Assembly (NCBI GenBank): GCA_003586115.2
Contig: QVOM02000072.1
Span: 3,314,361-3,378,360 of the forward strand
Length of the DNA stretch: 64,000 bases
Reading direction: 5' to 3'
DNA from: Salvator merianae
Lineage: Eukaryota; Chordata; Lepidosauria; Squamata; Teiidae
This document shows positions 1 to 10,693 of this stretch, piece by piece. Both the position numbers and the translations under genes were made by a program. Position 1 is the first letter of the stretch. Each line of letters starts with the position of its first letter. A model generated the notes under the pieces. It was not told the DNA's origin and did not search any database. It saw only the letters and a list, made by a program, of their open reading frames with translations.

Positions 1-854
1 GAGTGGAAACTTGTCCACTGAAAGGTCTACGTTATCACTGAAAGCTTCTGCTGCTGCTGTGAACTGGTGAGGGGTTGTGTGTTGTGACACAATCTCAGAA
101 GGTGCAAAGAAAAAAATAATTAAATTACTCAGCACCAGACTTCTATTCATTTCTCCTGCACTTCTGCCAGTGTTCTTGGGGCAGTTTATAATCCACAATA
201 TCGGTTCAAAGGGACACACACACCCAAACAGAACTAAAAGATTTTTGTTGCAGCTCTTCAAGAAAGCTATGCCTGGACCTCAGGGAACACAGGTCTATTA
301 AAACAGCCTTCATTCCCAAATGCCTCACACAGGATACTGGCAGTTTTCTCAGAGAATTACGATTCAGAGTCACATACTCAGGAGTATGCTTTTTTATTTC
401 AGGTAATGGTTGCAAATCTTTAGCCCCCGTCTTAGAGTTGTAATGTCACTTGATGGCTTCAGCTGAATTTCTGTAGCAGCCTTCCCCAAGATGATATACT
501 CAAGATAATCTTAGTCCCAGAGGTGCCATTTTTTAATGGGCCTTGAGGTAAAGTCTCATGGCCCTGATCACCCCTAGAACCTTCCAAGCTGCTCAGTGGG
601 CCTCCATGTAACACAGGCTATATTAAAAATAGCACAGGAATATGTGCCTCTTGTCTTATCCATCCTGCTCGACCAATGCCACCTGCATCTGGAAAGACAG
701 AAGTAGACACATCCCATTCTTAGAAATAAAGAGAGTGGTCTGTGTGAGGGTGGATTGGCAGCAGGAAGGGTCTGAAGGCCACCATATCTAGGTCCCACCC
801 CAGAGCTCTCCTCAGGGACCTGATGCTAGAAACTTTTCTCAGGCTGCCTCCAGA

Positions 855-906
855 TGGCAAGAGGCAATGTAGGATCTAGACAAGATCCCGCTACTGCCTC
901 TTGCCA
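855..906. repeat. Hairpin, copy 1 of a dispersed MITE-like family
   Basis: The arm TGGCAAGAGGCAATGTAGGA pairs with its near-reverse-complement ending CTGCCTCTTGCCA, around a short loop containing AGATC. The same hairpin recurs at about 6425-6475 and 34427-34483. It is probably a subterminal stem of a non-autonomous DNA element. Confidence 0.55.
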
Positions 907-1089
907 CCCCCCCAACAGACAGGAGAGGCAATCGTCTTACCTCTGCTGTGTGTCAGCTGCTATTGGAATCACCTTGCTTTGAGCTACCAAAAGCTAGCCA
1001 AGAGCCTATCCAATGCCTTTAATTATTTTTTGCACACTTGACTGGTTTCCTGTAGTCCCAAACAAGGTGATTTTGAAAGCTGGCGAATA

Positions 1090-1430
1090 GTGATGTGCAA
1101 ATTTCAATTCCCATTTGAAAATTTGTATAAATTTTCATTTTTTGCAAATTTTCACATCAAAACGAAAATGACTTTCTCACATTTACAGTTTTTGATTGAA
1201 AACAAAAAAGCCTACTTCTTTAGTGAAAACAAAATTCATCAAATTTTCGCATTTTCTGCTGTGTTTAAAGCGTGAAAATGACATTTTGCATGGGAAAACA
1301 ATACAAAAATGTGAAAATAAATGCGAAAAATGCATTTTTTGACAATGAAATTCACTGATGAAGCAAATATGCAGATTTTTGTTCAAAAACAAATCAAAAA
1401 TTAATTTTGTTTTCGTGGTGATAGTCACAG
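1090..1430. repeat. AT-rich repeat with degenerate GAAAATTT/AAATTTTC motifs
   Basis: A roughly 340-bp block made almost only of short A- and T-runs with recurring TGCAAATTT, AATTTTCGCATTT and GCGAAAA words on both strands, abruptly different from its flanks. It starts near GTGATGTGCAAATTT and stops near GTTTTCGTGG. It looks like a diverged, partly palindromic non-autonomous element. No coding potential is supported, although both strands have accidental open frames. Confidence 0.5.
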
Positions 1431-1941
1431 AGGTACGCATCAGTATTATGGGAAACCCTGTGTCATTGCCAGAGTTCCCATCATAGGGATATTACAAGTT
1501 ATTGATTGACTATACTGGTAATATCATGATTATGTCTGGCATTCCCACTATAGTGCCAGGAGAATCATGGGTTTTAGTACCTTCACTGGATGCATCCTCA
1601 CTGTAAATGCATGAACTCTCTTGCTTCACTTTGGAGGAAGCATAAAACCATTTAACCATCTCCCCCAACTAAAATGGCACACAGAAGTTATCTTAGCTAA
1701 AGGTACAATGTGGAGATGCTTTGAACAGATACGCCAATATACCATCAGTTAATCATCTCAAACAGGTTGAAACAGTGCACCTCTTCATGCAGTCTTGATG
1801 CTTATATATATTTTGAAACCGTGAGTCTTACTGTAGTAAATAGTGTAAAACATTTACCCTTTCCCTCATAAATGTATTTTTAAGATGAGGGAATGCAAAG
1901 CAGCATACCCTTTCCTTAAAAAAAAAAAAAAAGCAATTCAC

Positions 1942-2058
1942 TTGGCCACTGCGATCAATGAGAATGGTAGTGCATTCTGGGCCTGCTTTGAAGAACTGTG
2001 GGCCTGGCAACATGTCTGAAGATTCCTCGTGAGCAAGGTTGGCTCCTGGAGCCCAGAC
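1942..2058 (-). CDS. LMNTD2: LMNTD2-like exon, later part of lamin tail domain
   Basis: 117-bp exon (39 codons), phase 0 at both ends. The acceptor TATTCCCTAG lies before 2058 and the donor GTGAAT follows 1942, just ahead of a poly-T run on the minus strand (poly-A at 1920-1932 on plus). It continues the previous exon directly to ITVWAPGA, equivalent to the lamin TIWAAGAG strand, then runs through a diverged loop (EESSDMLPGPQFFKAGPE) to CTTILIDRSGQ, the penultimate LTD strand. The final LTD strand must lie in an exon beyond base 1. The segment that in lamins carries the PP.DLVWK motif is replaced here. Confidence 0.9.
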
Positions 2059-3429
2059 CTAGGGAATACAGTACAGTACAAAGGAATTAGCCTTCTTACT
2101 TCTATGCATGATCTACAGCTCACTTTTATCAACTCACACATCATCATCATTGATATCACCATTGTCATCATATAATAACAATAAAATACCCATAGTCTGC
2201 CATCTTCATATGTCTGGAGCTTTTTTTTAAAGTATCTAAAATCCAGGGCAATTGGGAGTATGAAAATGTAAAGTTGGGAGTGGGTCAAGTATTTTCTTCC
2301 CATCCATAACTGTTCATCCTCAATAATCTCTTGACCAGGGAACCTTACAAGTTAAAAATAATAAACAGGCTACAATCGTTCATTTTTTTCACTGTATATG
2401 TTCTTAGATCATCAGAATATTATAATTCAATAATTTGCAGGCTGAGGTCAGTAGTAAGGGATCCTGTAAAGTCCACCCACTGGACTTCAGAGATGGCCAT
2501 CAGAAACTGCTGTAAGCAAAGTCTGTATACTTTTCAAGAGCAATTTCCCTATGCGTGCCATAGTGCATATCACCGGACCACCCCTGGGTTAGAATGGTCT
2601 AGAGCGCTTTCTCTGGTCCAGAAGTGGGCTGGATTGGTACCTGCTCAGATGGCTGGCCCAATGTGGCCTCACTTAAAGTCTGGGAAATTAAAGTTCATTG
2701 GTGTTGCAGCTGCTAACTAGCACCATTTCACTAGGTTCTGGGAATGGCCCTGGAGGTGGACCATTTTCAAAGCCTGGCAAAATGGTCCTGGGCCCTGGAA
2801 TGGGCCACAGGCCACTCCTCCCTCTACTATCTTTCTGCACAGCAGTGGCAGGAGACTTCCTGGCCTCTACTGTACTTCCAGTTTCTCCTGCTGTACAAGT
2901 GCAGTACTCCAGGGCCACCGAAGAAGGGCCTGGCCCCTTTTGCACATGGTGCTGAGCAAACTCCATGCACCACAAACCTTGTTGGCACAGTCTAACAGGA
3001 CCATGCAGATCCAACTGTGGCCTCCTAGCACTGTGATGGCTTTAGGAGAATGTGGCTCAGGTTACTGGACAGGTGATGTCTGAAAAACTTTCCATCCTCT
3101 GTCATCAACTGGATTCTAGTTGGAAGGGGTACAACTTGGTGCTGAAGATGGTGGCATCCCATTGATGCTCTGCTCCTCCACAGCCAAACTACTACATTCA
3201 GACACCTGCTGAGGCAGTGTTTGGACATTTAAACACCCCCTGAGACCAAATTAAATCTCAATCATTATAGGTTGGGCCATTTGGGCCACTTTCAACATAA
3301 CGATTAAGTGGAAAGGGGCAGTGACAAACCAGGACCTTGAGTGCCCCCAAATCCAGAAAATGGCATCTCCACCATGCAGTCCAGCAGTGACAGCCCCTGA
3401 CAGCCTCTCTCCAACAGCCTCTAACTCGG

Positions 3430-4225
3430 GGACAGAAACACTCAACCTGTAGTCTGAGGCTCTTCAGCTGGTCCTAGCTCTGGATTGGAAAGAGGCTGTG
3501 AAAGAAACAGTCCCTGAAGTAAAAATGATGGGCCAGACAGTCAAGGAGCGGCCTGAAAAAATTAATGCAGTGGGGGAAATGGCCTCTGAGGCCTTGGATA
3601 CTGCAGCAGGCAATATGTAATCCAACCAAACTCTACGTGCCAAATATCAACAGTAAAAATATCAGGTCATCTATCTGGAAAATCAGTCACGCAGGTGTAA
3701 CCTCTGTGAGAGAGGGGTGAAAGAGGACAGTGAACAAAATGATTTGATCTCTTTTTTACTTCAGTAGTGGTGGGAAGCAGCCCCAGATGTAGTGATATCC
3801 AAAACAGACAAATTGAGGCCACACAGAACTCTATGCCCGAAACCTGCTGCAGATCAGCAGCCCCATGACATCATTTTTGGCTTTGAGGAATACCACCTGA
3901 AAGAAGCACTCTGCAGGACTCTGCGGAGTCAAGATTCGTTATCTTTGGCAGGGCCACCTATACTGATCTTGCAGGACTTGGGCCAGGGCGCATTTAATCA
4001 GAGATGCCAACTCAGACCAGTTACACAGGCCCTGCAAGTTGTCAGTGTTTGCTTCCGCTGGAAATACCCCACCACCTTCACAGTCACGCACAAGGGCAAG
4101 CTTCTGACAACTGCAGACAAGGAGGAAGCACTGATCCTACTAACCGCCCTGAAGATCCTACTTGAATGGAAGCTACTTGAGATCAATAGGATTCTAGTTC
4201 AAAATGTGTTATTTTAACATATCTT
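3430..4225 (+). pseudogene. L1 LINE ORF1 remnant
   Basis: L1 ORF1 protein is the RNA-binding chaperone of L1 retrotransposons (coiled-coil trimer, RRM, C-terminal domain). The 3792-4217 frame shows the RRM/CTD signature: PHDIIFGFEEYHLKEALCRT, then GPPILILQDL, LRPVTQALQ, and a C-terminal domain with CFRWKYPTTFTVTHKGK followed by a TADKEEALILLTAL-type helix. Upstream, 3430-3790 holds broken coiled-coil-like sequence. The start is not intact, the frame is interrupted, and no ORF2 follows, so this is an old dead fragment. Family identity is confident; element age is inferred from decay. Confidence 0.82.
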
Positions 4226-4767
4226 GGGCACCATTTCTCTCTGGAGTGGCATAAGAAAGCAATGGAACTCACATGCATAAGCTGTGGGGATCACAGACTT
4301 CAAAGGATCTTTCAGGATCAAAAATAGCATTGGATTGTCATTTGCAGGAGAAAACTACTATGCTCTTAATCTTCTTGAAGGCTTTTCAGAGCTATCTTTG
4401 CATGTTTTATGAAATGCTCTTATTTTCCTTACTGCTGATCAATATGCATGTGTTCTGTTTTCTTTTATTTTTCAAAATAACTTTTCTCCTCATAAATATA
4501 TAATACGTACTCTAATAATCCTTCACTTCACGCAGCCCACCTCCAGTGCCATTTCACTTATGCATGGGAAGCAAAACATGTCTCCTCTCGCATAAGGTGA
4601 ACCTGAGCAAGGCAAGAGGGCAATATGCGAGCAATTGCCATTAACTGAGATCAGGCAGTTGAGGGAGCAGCTCTTGAACTGCCGCCCCTTATTGTAGCTT
4701 GCATCTTATGGTGGTTTCTAGAAATGGAAATAGACATAATCAATACTCTTTGAGGACTTAAGACTGT

Positions 4768-5037
4768 GGCTGCATCCAGATGTGACTTACTTATTCTGCT
4801 ATATTTGGATATTCCGGAATCCAGCATGGATATTCCAGGAGAAAGCATTAGTACTTACCATGATTAGCTCTTTTAGAAGGAATAAAGTGAGCGGCATGGA
4901 GTAGGTCACTCCTCTGATATGTGAGTGGGAGGAGTTACCCACTCTATGTCTTTCACCCTACCCTTCTGAAAATATGCATGCTTTATTCCGGAATATCCAA
5001 ATATAGTGGAATAAGTAAGCGACCTCTAGATGCACCC
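4768..5037. mobile_element. MITE with ~50-bp terminal inverted repeats
   Basis: The left end (from GGCTGCATCCAGATGTGACT through TATTTGGATATTCCGG, 4768-4817) is the reverse complement, with a few changes, of the right end (from CCGGAATATCCAAATATAG to AGATGCACC, 4988-5037). Total length is 270 bp with no coding capacity. A short flanking match (CTGT) may be the target duplication. It is a non-autonomous DNA transposon; the superfamily is not settled. Confidence 0.82.
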
Positions 5038-5450
5038 TGTGTTTTGTGTCTTCCTCCCTACAAACCAAATTGTTTGTTTTAGTATAGGGACATGCCACAA
5101 TGAACTTGGAGGTTAAGGCATGATCTGCTCAGTGCCTGTATGGCACTTTGAATGCCCTTGGTGTGCATTTAATGTAGAAGAGGAGCGTGTTGTCTGCACA
5201 GACACCCCTCTCTTCTCCCACCATGCCATTGTAAGTATTGTTATGGCATCGTAGCAGCAGAATGGTATAAAACTGCCCTCAGAGCTCTTCAAATCATACT
5301 TCCCACTCTCTATTTCAAAGATGGTCTTCAAAACTGGAATTGGGGAGCGGAGGCATGCAGACAGCAGCCGCCACATTAAGAACAGTTCGACCACTGTAGC
5401 ACTATTTTTTTAACACGAGAAGGGGGAGTACTGAAATTGTAGTGCTTCCG

Positions 5451-5464
5451 CCCCCCCCCCCCCC
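5451..5464. repeat. Poly-C tract
   Basis: Fourteen consecutive C, 180 bases from the LTD exon. A simple low-complexity run and a likely assembly or length-variation site. Confidence 0.9.
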
Positions 5465-5644
5465 GTGGCCACAGTTTGGTATGCTAACTTTTAATTTACA
5501 TGTGTGTTGTGTATGAGAAAGATTTTGGACTCTGTAGGTCAACAAGAATATAGTCCAAACAATGTACTGATATACAAACAAAACCTCTCAATAGAGTTTA
5601 TATCATATGGATGACTGAAAACGGTAGAGGTTCCTGCTACTCAC

Positions 5645-5840
5645 AGTAATATGGTGCTGTGCAGGAAGAATGGTGTCATTTGGAAAACGGTAGATAGACA
5701 CCGGATATCCTCCAACCTGTTGCTGGATGATATACCCAGTTAGATCTACTTCCTTGTTCAACTGTGAGTTGAAGACTCGGACAAATTTGCCCTTGCGGTG
5801 CACACTGACAATTCTGACAGCACCTGTGGCAGTGCTAGGC
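5645..5840 (-). CDS. LMNTD2: LMNTD2-like exon, first two thirds of lamin tail domain
   Basis: 196-bp exon with acceptor CTTCCTTCAG before 5840 and donor GTGAGT after 5645. One base completes the Arg codon and the exon ends in phase 0. The product reads TGAVRIVSVHRKGKFVRVFN, then SQLNKEVDLTGYIIQQQVGG and YPVSIYRFPNDTILPAQHHI. This is the lamin tail pattern: a first strand, GKFVR..N, KEVDL.GYI in place of the lamin LGGW-type turn, then Y.FP...L....ITV. LTDs in lamins bind chromatin and partner proteins; the partner here is unknown. This exon and the next carry the strongest family evidence in the window. Confidence 0.93.
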
Positions 5841-6424
5841 CTGAAGGAAGTAAAAGGGAAGGGAAGATACAGAGGGGTTAGATATCATTTCTTTGGAAAC
5901 ATCTCATATAAACTCATGGAATAGTAAATGAAATCTTTCCAGGATTGTCTGATCCATTTCAAAGGAATTGATGATAATGAGCTAAAGGACAATAGTGGGA
6001 TGGACATACAGTATTGAAGAAGTTGAGGGAAAAGTCTGTTTCTATACCCAGCTGGAAACTAAATACTAGGTTGGCTCAAGAGGAGAGGTAAGACTTGTGA
6101 TCCTCTAGGCACCACATTGGAAATGTTAGACATACCCAAGGCATTTCTAATGTAGTGCCAATTGCAACAGCAATGAGTATGTGTTTCGATGCTATTATGG
6201 GAAATCCAACCATGATGCAGGGTTTTCTGCAATAGCCACTCTTATCTGCACATCTGGTGAGCAGCCTCAGAGATTGGCCCGAGACAGACTACTAGAAGGC
6301 AACCAAGCATGTGAAAAGAAAGGGACCAAGTGTTAGATTTCTGGTACCCCCTTTTGGGCCGATCATGAATGCTGTTTGCCAGATGCGCAGGTAAGCGGAG
6401 ATTTGCTGCTCATGTCTGGCGGCA

Positions 6425-6475
6425 ACTGGCAAGAAGCAATAACAGGATCTTGTTTGGATCCCACATCGCCTCTCT
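6425..6475. repeat. Hairpin, copy 2 of the 855/34427 family
   Basis: A GCAAGAAGCAAT...GGATC arm is followed by GGATCCCACATCGCCTC. It is more decayed than the 34427 copy but has the same layout. The body upstream (about 6100-6420) resembles 34240-34420 in phrases such as CATTTCTAATGTAGTGCC. Confidence 0.45.
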
Positions 6476-6482
6476 GATCATG

Positions 6483-6737
6483 TACATACTTAAGTTTTAA
6501 TCCACTTTCAGTCCACTTTCAGAGTAAGAGAACACATCTGCAAAGCAACAAGCTGTTTACTTTCAGCATTGTCTAATTTAGAAAATCCACCTTTGGATTA
6601 CACAATGTGGAAAGAAAATGCCTAGAAATCTTTTCTGATGTGTTCTATCATTCTGAATGGACTGAAGCTGGATTATCATTCTGTTCTATCATTCTGGTGA
6701 ACTGAAGCTGGATTAAAATTTAGATGTGAACATAGCC
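6483..6737. mobile_element. MITE family A, copy 1
   Basis: The left end TTAAGTTTTAATCCACTTTC and right end CTGGATTAAAATTTAGATGT match the termini of the cleaner copy at 10473-10693. The interior shares the CAACAAGCTGTTT and GAAAGAAAATG phrases. An internal direct duplication near 6655-6710 repeats the TTCTATCATTCTG...GAACTGAAGCTGG segment. Confidence 0.72.
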
Positions 6738-7462
6738 TTGCTGTCTGGAGACAGCCCTAGTACGTGCAATGCATGATTTGAGGAAGGAAGAGGTGTTGTC
6801 TTTAACTACTGAATTAGCAACTAGGATGAGGGGAATGGGGTGAAAGGGAACCTTGCTAGGTTAGGCAGAGGATACATTTCTCAGAGGGGAAAATTGTAGA
6901 AAAAAACAAACTTAGCTATATTAGGCAGAGTACGGCAGGAAATTGTGTATGGCTTAGCTTGGTTTTTTGAGTTGAAATCAGCTAAACAAATGTTCTTCTC
7001 TAACAGAAGTATTTTCAATATACTTCTGGTATTATTAAACATTTCCTATATGCAAATTGGCCATCTGCAGTGAATACGAGCTCTGTGGAGGAGTAGCAGG
7101 AAAAGTCTGACAAGAAGCTGACTCATTGCTGAATAAGCAAAATACCATATCCTGCCAGAGACCATATTCCCTGTGCTTCATTTAAGCATTCCAGAAGGGA
7201 GGCAACGGAAATAAAGCATAGGCATCCAAAAATTAAAAGCCAGGAATTAAATGCCAAAAAATACAGCGGCAATACCCAAGAAGGTGACTAAAACTGATGT
7301 ATTTAGCAACAGATGTGAGACAAAAGTGGTGTGCTGGTAAAATCACCCCATCTGAGGTAATTTTTCTGTAACAGCTGTTTCTTTAAATAGTGAGGCGTGC
7401 ATGATAAATAAATGGTTGGATTTTCTGTGAGATGATACTTGTCCTGCTGGGTCTATGGCTTC

Positions 7463-7587
7463 ATCCACACAGGCAACAAAAAAGGGCTACTACCTGAACT
7501 GAACTTCAAAGAACAACACTGGTTAATCTAAATAAAGTATCTAAAGCCCCTCAGGTAAAGCGTGCTTTTTGTTGTGTCTGTGTAGTT
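7463..7587. mobile_element. Small MITE, ~125 bp
   Basis: The left end CCACACAGGCAACAAAAAAG pairs with the right end CTTTTTGTTGTGTCTGTGTA. There is no coding capacity. The ends resemble those of the 61421 and 29951 elements only loosely (ACAACAAAAA core). Confidence 0.65.
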
Positions 7588-7663
7588 TCTGAGTAGTTTC
7601 ACAAAGATTTAGAAGGCCTTTAGCATGGTATCATTACATGGAGGGGGAAGTCTTTAACGTACC

Positions 7664-8130
7664 GTGCAATATGTTGGAGAAGCTCAACCAGACACCTCAG
7701 ATCTGTTCGTGCTTGAAACTAGTGAGCATCAGGGACGCTCACTAGTCAAGTGCAGAGGCCCTGGTGATTGCGAGCACACTGAAGCTGTTCCTGATCATTA
7801 CATGCTGTTGAGCACAAAATTGTGCTCCACAGCTGTACTGGGAGGAGCCTGACCGCTCCTGGTACAATGCATTCCTACCTGCTTCTAGGTGCAAACACAC
7901 AGCTGTGCAGTGTGGCGTGACTGCGCCTGCATGATGGCATGGCATTGCCAGTTGCCATGGCAGTGGCCAGAAGCTTCCTGGCCACTGTTATGGTGCAGAA
8001 TGACAGCAGAATGCCAGCATTTACAATGCTGGTATCCTGTAGGCATTCTATTCTAAGATCTTGCAGTGAGGACAGTCTCTGTGCTGCAAGATCTATTTCA
8101 CCATGGAATGTTTGCTGGTGAACATTCCAC
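7664..8130. repeat. CACTAG-family interspersed repeat, copy 1
   Basis: Shares phrases with 9365-9640, 23700-24050 and 41105-41510: a GCTCACTAGT start region, TTGTGCTCCACAGCT, TTGCCATGGCAG with GCCAG, CCAGCATTTACAATGCTGG, and ATGGAATGTTTGC near the far end. It is probably a non-autonomous DNA element. Open frames on both strands here are accidental. Confidence 0.55.
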
Positions 8131-8704
8131 AGAGGAAAGTGAAAAAAGGCTCCTCTTCTCTCACACTTACTATTCTTCTGGCCTTTATGGACAATTGGTG
8201 CAAAGACAATTTTTCCTCTCCATGTCTTTGGCAAGTTCTGCACAACAGTGTTTTGTGTTAGTATAAGGGCCAGAGCAAGCACTCAGCCCTTAGAGCAGGA
8301 AGCGTGCTGTTTGCATGTACACACATCTCACTCCTGGCCACAGAAATTGTCAAAGCCAGGGAACTTTATTTCCCTGGCTTTGATGTTTCTGGCTTGGACT
8401 TTTGAGGACAAAATAGGGCCAGTCAGATTGCTGGCAATGATGCGTTTCAGGTAAGTCCACACCTTTGGCAGTGGGGTGGCAGAGCAAGAGAAAATATGTC
8501 ATAGTCCTTTTTCCTGCTCTACCATTAACATGCTGTTAGCAGTGCTTTCCTTCCCCTCTGGGTCAGGATGTTTACTCGGTGCGATGATGGATGTCCCATG
8601 TGCCCTTCGAGCACATCCATGGCATTATTCCTTATGGAACATTAACATTATTAATTTTTAAAAAATCATTCTGTGCTGTGCAGAACATGCCTTTGTCTTT
8701 AAAT

Positions 8705-8949
8705 CCATGCTGTGTGAATCTTGCCTTTGCCGCCCCTTGATCAGGTCCAGCTATTCCACCTTTGATCAGCCTTCAGAGTGAAGAGAACACATCAGCAAAG
8801 TGACAAGCTGTTTTCCTTCTGCATTATTTAACTCAGAAAACCAAGCTTTGGATTAGATAATATGGAATGAAAATGGTTCAACACTTTACTGATGTATTTC
8901 CTTAACTCCGGAGGTTGATCAAAGGTGGGTTAAAACTTAGGTGTAGCCA
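8705..8949. mobile_element. MITE family A, copy 2
   Basis: The interior (GAGAACACATCAGCAAAGTG, ACAAGCTGTTTTCCTTCTGC) and right end GGGTTAAAACTTAGGTGTAG match the 6483 and 10473 copies. The left terminus is disrupted, so this copy is truncated or diverged there. Confidence 0.65.
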
Positions 8950-9364
8950 GGAAAGATTCTCTCATTTCCTCCACTGCCACCCCCTCTTTTCTCAATCTTT
9001 CTCTCCTCTGCCAGCTGCCATTAGGGGATAAACATTTTTTTTTCCCAATGCTGTCTTTCAGAGTTAAGCTTCAGCATAAGTGTCCAGACCCTCCTACACG
9101 GGTTCTAATTGTGTAGCAATTCTTCCAGCAGCACAGAGCCAAAACCCAGCAGCCCAGCCTACTTCTTAAATCTCCTGATACAGAATGCCCAGGAGCAGAG
9201 ACGTGCAGGATCCAACCAGGAAGAGAAGGGCTGTCATGCCTTGTTACAGGAGCCATGGCCCCAATGGCCTTGTTTTTGTAAGCTTCCCAGAGAACTATAG
9301 CTATGTTGGGCAGCTGAATAAATTAAATAAAAAAATAAATAAAATAGGCACATAAACACATAAT

Positions 9365-9640
9365 CATACATGACCTACTTTCTGTAGGGCACACCTATGA
9401 CAGCTTCCACTTGGCAACTGTTCTGATTCCACTTTCAGGTGTGAACACTGTGCGCTGCATCCCCAGTCACTGTGGTAGTGACCACCATCATGGCAGGTAG
9501 GCAGCATTCGCATTGTGAATGCTGGATGCCCGTTTCTGGGAACATTCCATGGTGGAAAGTGCGAAAGCACCCCTAGGTTTGAAAGGGGTGTGTGAAGGCC
9601 TAAGAATCTGTGGGCCTGTCTTTTGATTGTCATGTGGGAG
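9365..9640. repeat. CACTAG-family interspersed repeat, copy 2 (partial)
   Basis: Shares with 41300-41500 the run GGTGTGAACACTGTGCG/GGGTGCAAATGTTGCAC, GTGGCAGGT-type text, ATTGTGAATGCTGGATGCCC and TTCTGGGAACATTCCATGG. The ends are not defined. Confidence 0.5.
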
Positions 9641-10472
9641 AAATATTCTTCTTTGCTTCTAAAAAGTGAATGGGGTGGCAGAGACAGGAACTCGATGCAT
9701 AATCTTCTTGATTATGATGAGGGAACGTTCTCTGAGACACAGAGAACTACAGTAGTAACAACAGTTCCTCCAGAGTGGAATCTCTTCATTCAGCAACACT
9801 CACTGTGTATGTTCCATATACGGGCAGACCATAAAGTGAGTATGTGTATCTCCATCCGATGGTTGTCCAATACCAGACTGCATGAAGCTTGAAGAATCCA
9901 GGGCTTTGGAAAACGCAATACCGCATACGGAATATTAATACTTACTAATGAAATCATCCAGAGAAAAAACACTGTTATGACAATTAAATATTGCACTGCA
10001 ACTGCTCTACCTATACAACATTACAAAGATGTGTCAATTTGGATGGAAGACAGAAGAGGGCAAGCCCCAGACCAAGGAAAGCTCACTTGTCCTCAGTTTT
10101 CCACCGTCATAATTGTTTTGAAACTGCAAACTGCTTTAAATGTCTTTCTGGACTAGAAATTTCTTGAATATATAGAGAATGATAAACAAAATGAATTTAA
10201 GCATGAAGGTGATATGTATTTTGCAGAGTGTGCAAAACACCACTTCAAATGCTTTATGAAGCACTGAAAACTGCCATCACCAGTCTTACATGTGGGCCAA
10301 GTTTAGCTGGGTGGAACAATAACTCAACTCTCCTCGTTCCTGGCTGCCCTTCTTGGTGTTTTTTGGTGCCTGGAAGATATGAGCCCTACCAAATATATAT
10401 CACCATCACACTTAGATTTGATTGTACCCAATTATCAATTAAATTTGGTTCATTAGTTTACTGAGTAACTAA

Positions 10473-10693
10473 GAGCCCAGTCACACCTAAGTTTTAATCC
10501 AGTTTCAGGCCACTTTTGGATTGAAAGAAATACAGCAAAATGACTAATCATTTTCTTTCCGCATTATCTAACACAAAGGTGGATCTCCTGAGCTAGATAA
10601 TGCTGAAAGAAAACATCTTCTTACTTCACTGATGTGTTCTTTCTGTATGAGAGTGGACCGAAACTGGATTAAAACTTAGGTGTGACTAGGCCC
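10473..10693. mobile_element. MITE family A, best copy, TAA-flanked
   Basis: 221-bp element with about 41-bp inverted termini. The left runs from GAGCCCAGTCACACCTAAGT through TTTTAATCCAGTTTC, and the right is its near-exact reverse complement ending TTAGGTGTGACTAGGCCC. Both sides are flanked by TAA (AACTAA before, TAAGGG after). A 3-bp TWA duplication with GGGCC-type ends is the hallmark of PIF/Harbinger MITEs, so I infer that superfamily. Confidence 0.85.

Larger units (their letters stand above)
1..1941. other. Intron 3' of the last recognised exon
   Basis: No exon is recognised here on either strand; I looked on the minus strand for the end of the LTD and did not find it. Contents: a hairpin at 855-906, an AT-rich repeat at about 1090-1430, and at 1440-1600 a minus-oriented relative of the repeat at 34240-34500. 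The rest (1-850, 910-1090, 1600-1900) shows no recognisable structure. Confidence 0.7.
2059..5644. other. Intron between the two LTD exons
   Basis: 3.6-kb intron. It holds an L1 ORF1 remnant (about 3430-4225), a MITE with long terminal inverted repeats (4768-5037) and a poly-C tract (5451-5464). Between 2100 and 3400 I recognise nothing, apart from ATG-rich and CTG-rich open frames with no family resemblance. Confidence 0.75.

Noticed and set aside
5727..5924. Plus-strand open frame over the LTD exon
   Set aside because: It is the antisense shadow of the LTD exon, which has splice sites, phase and family match on the minus strand.
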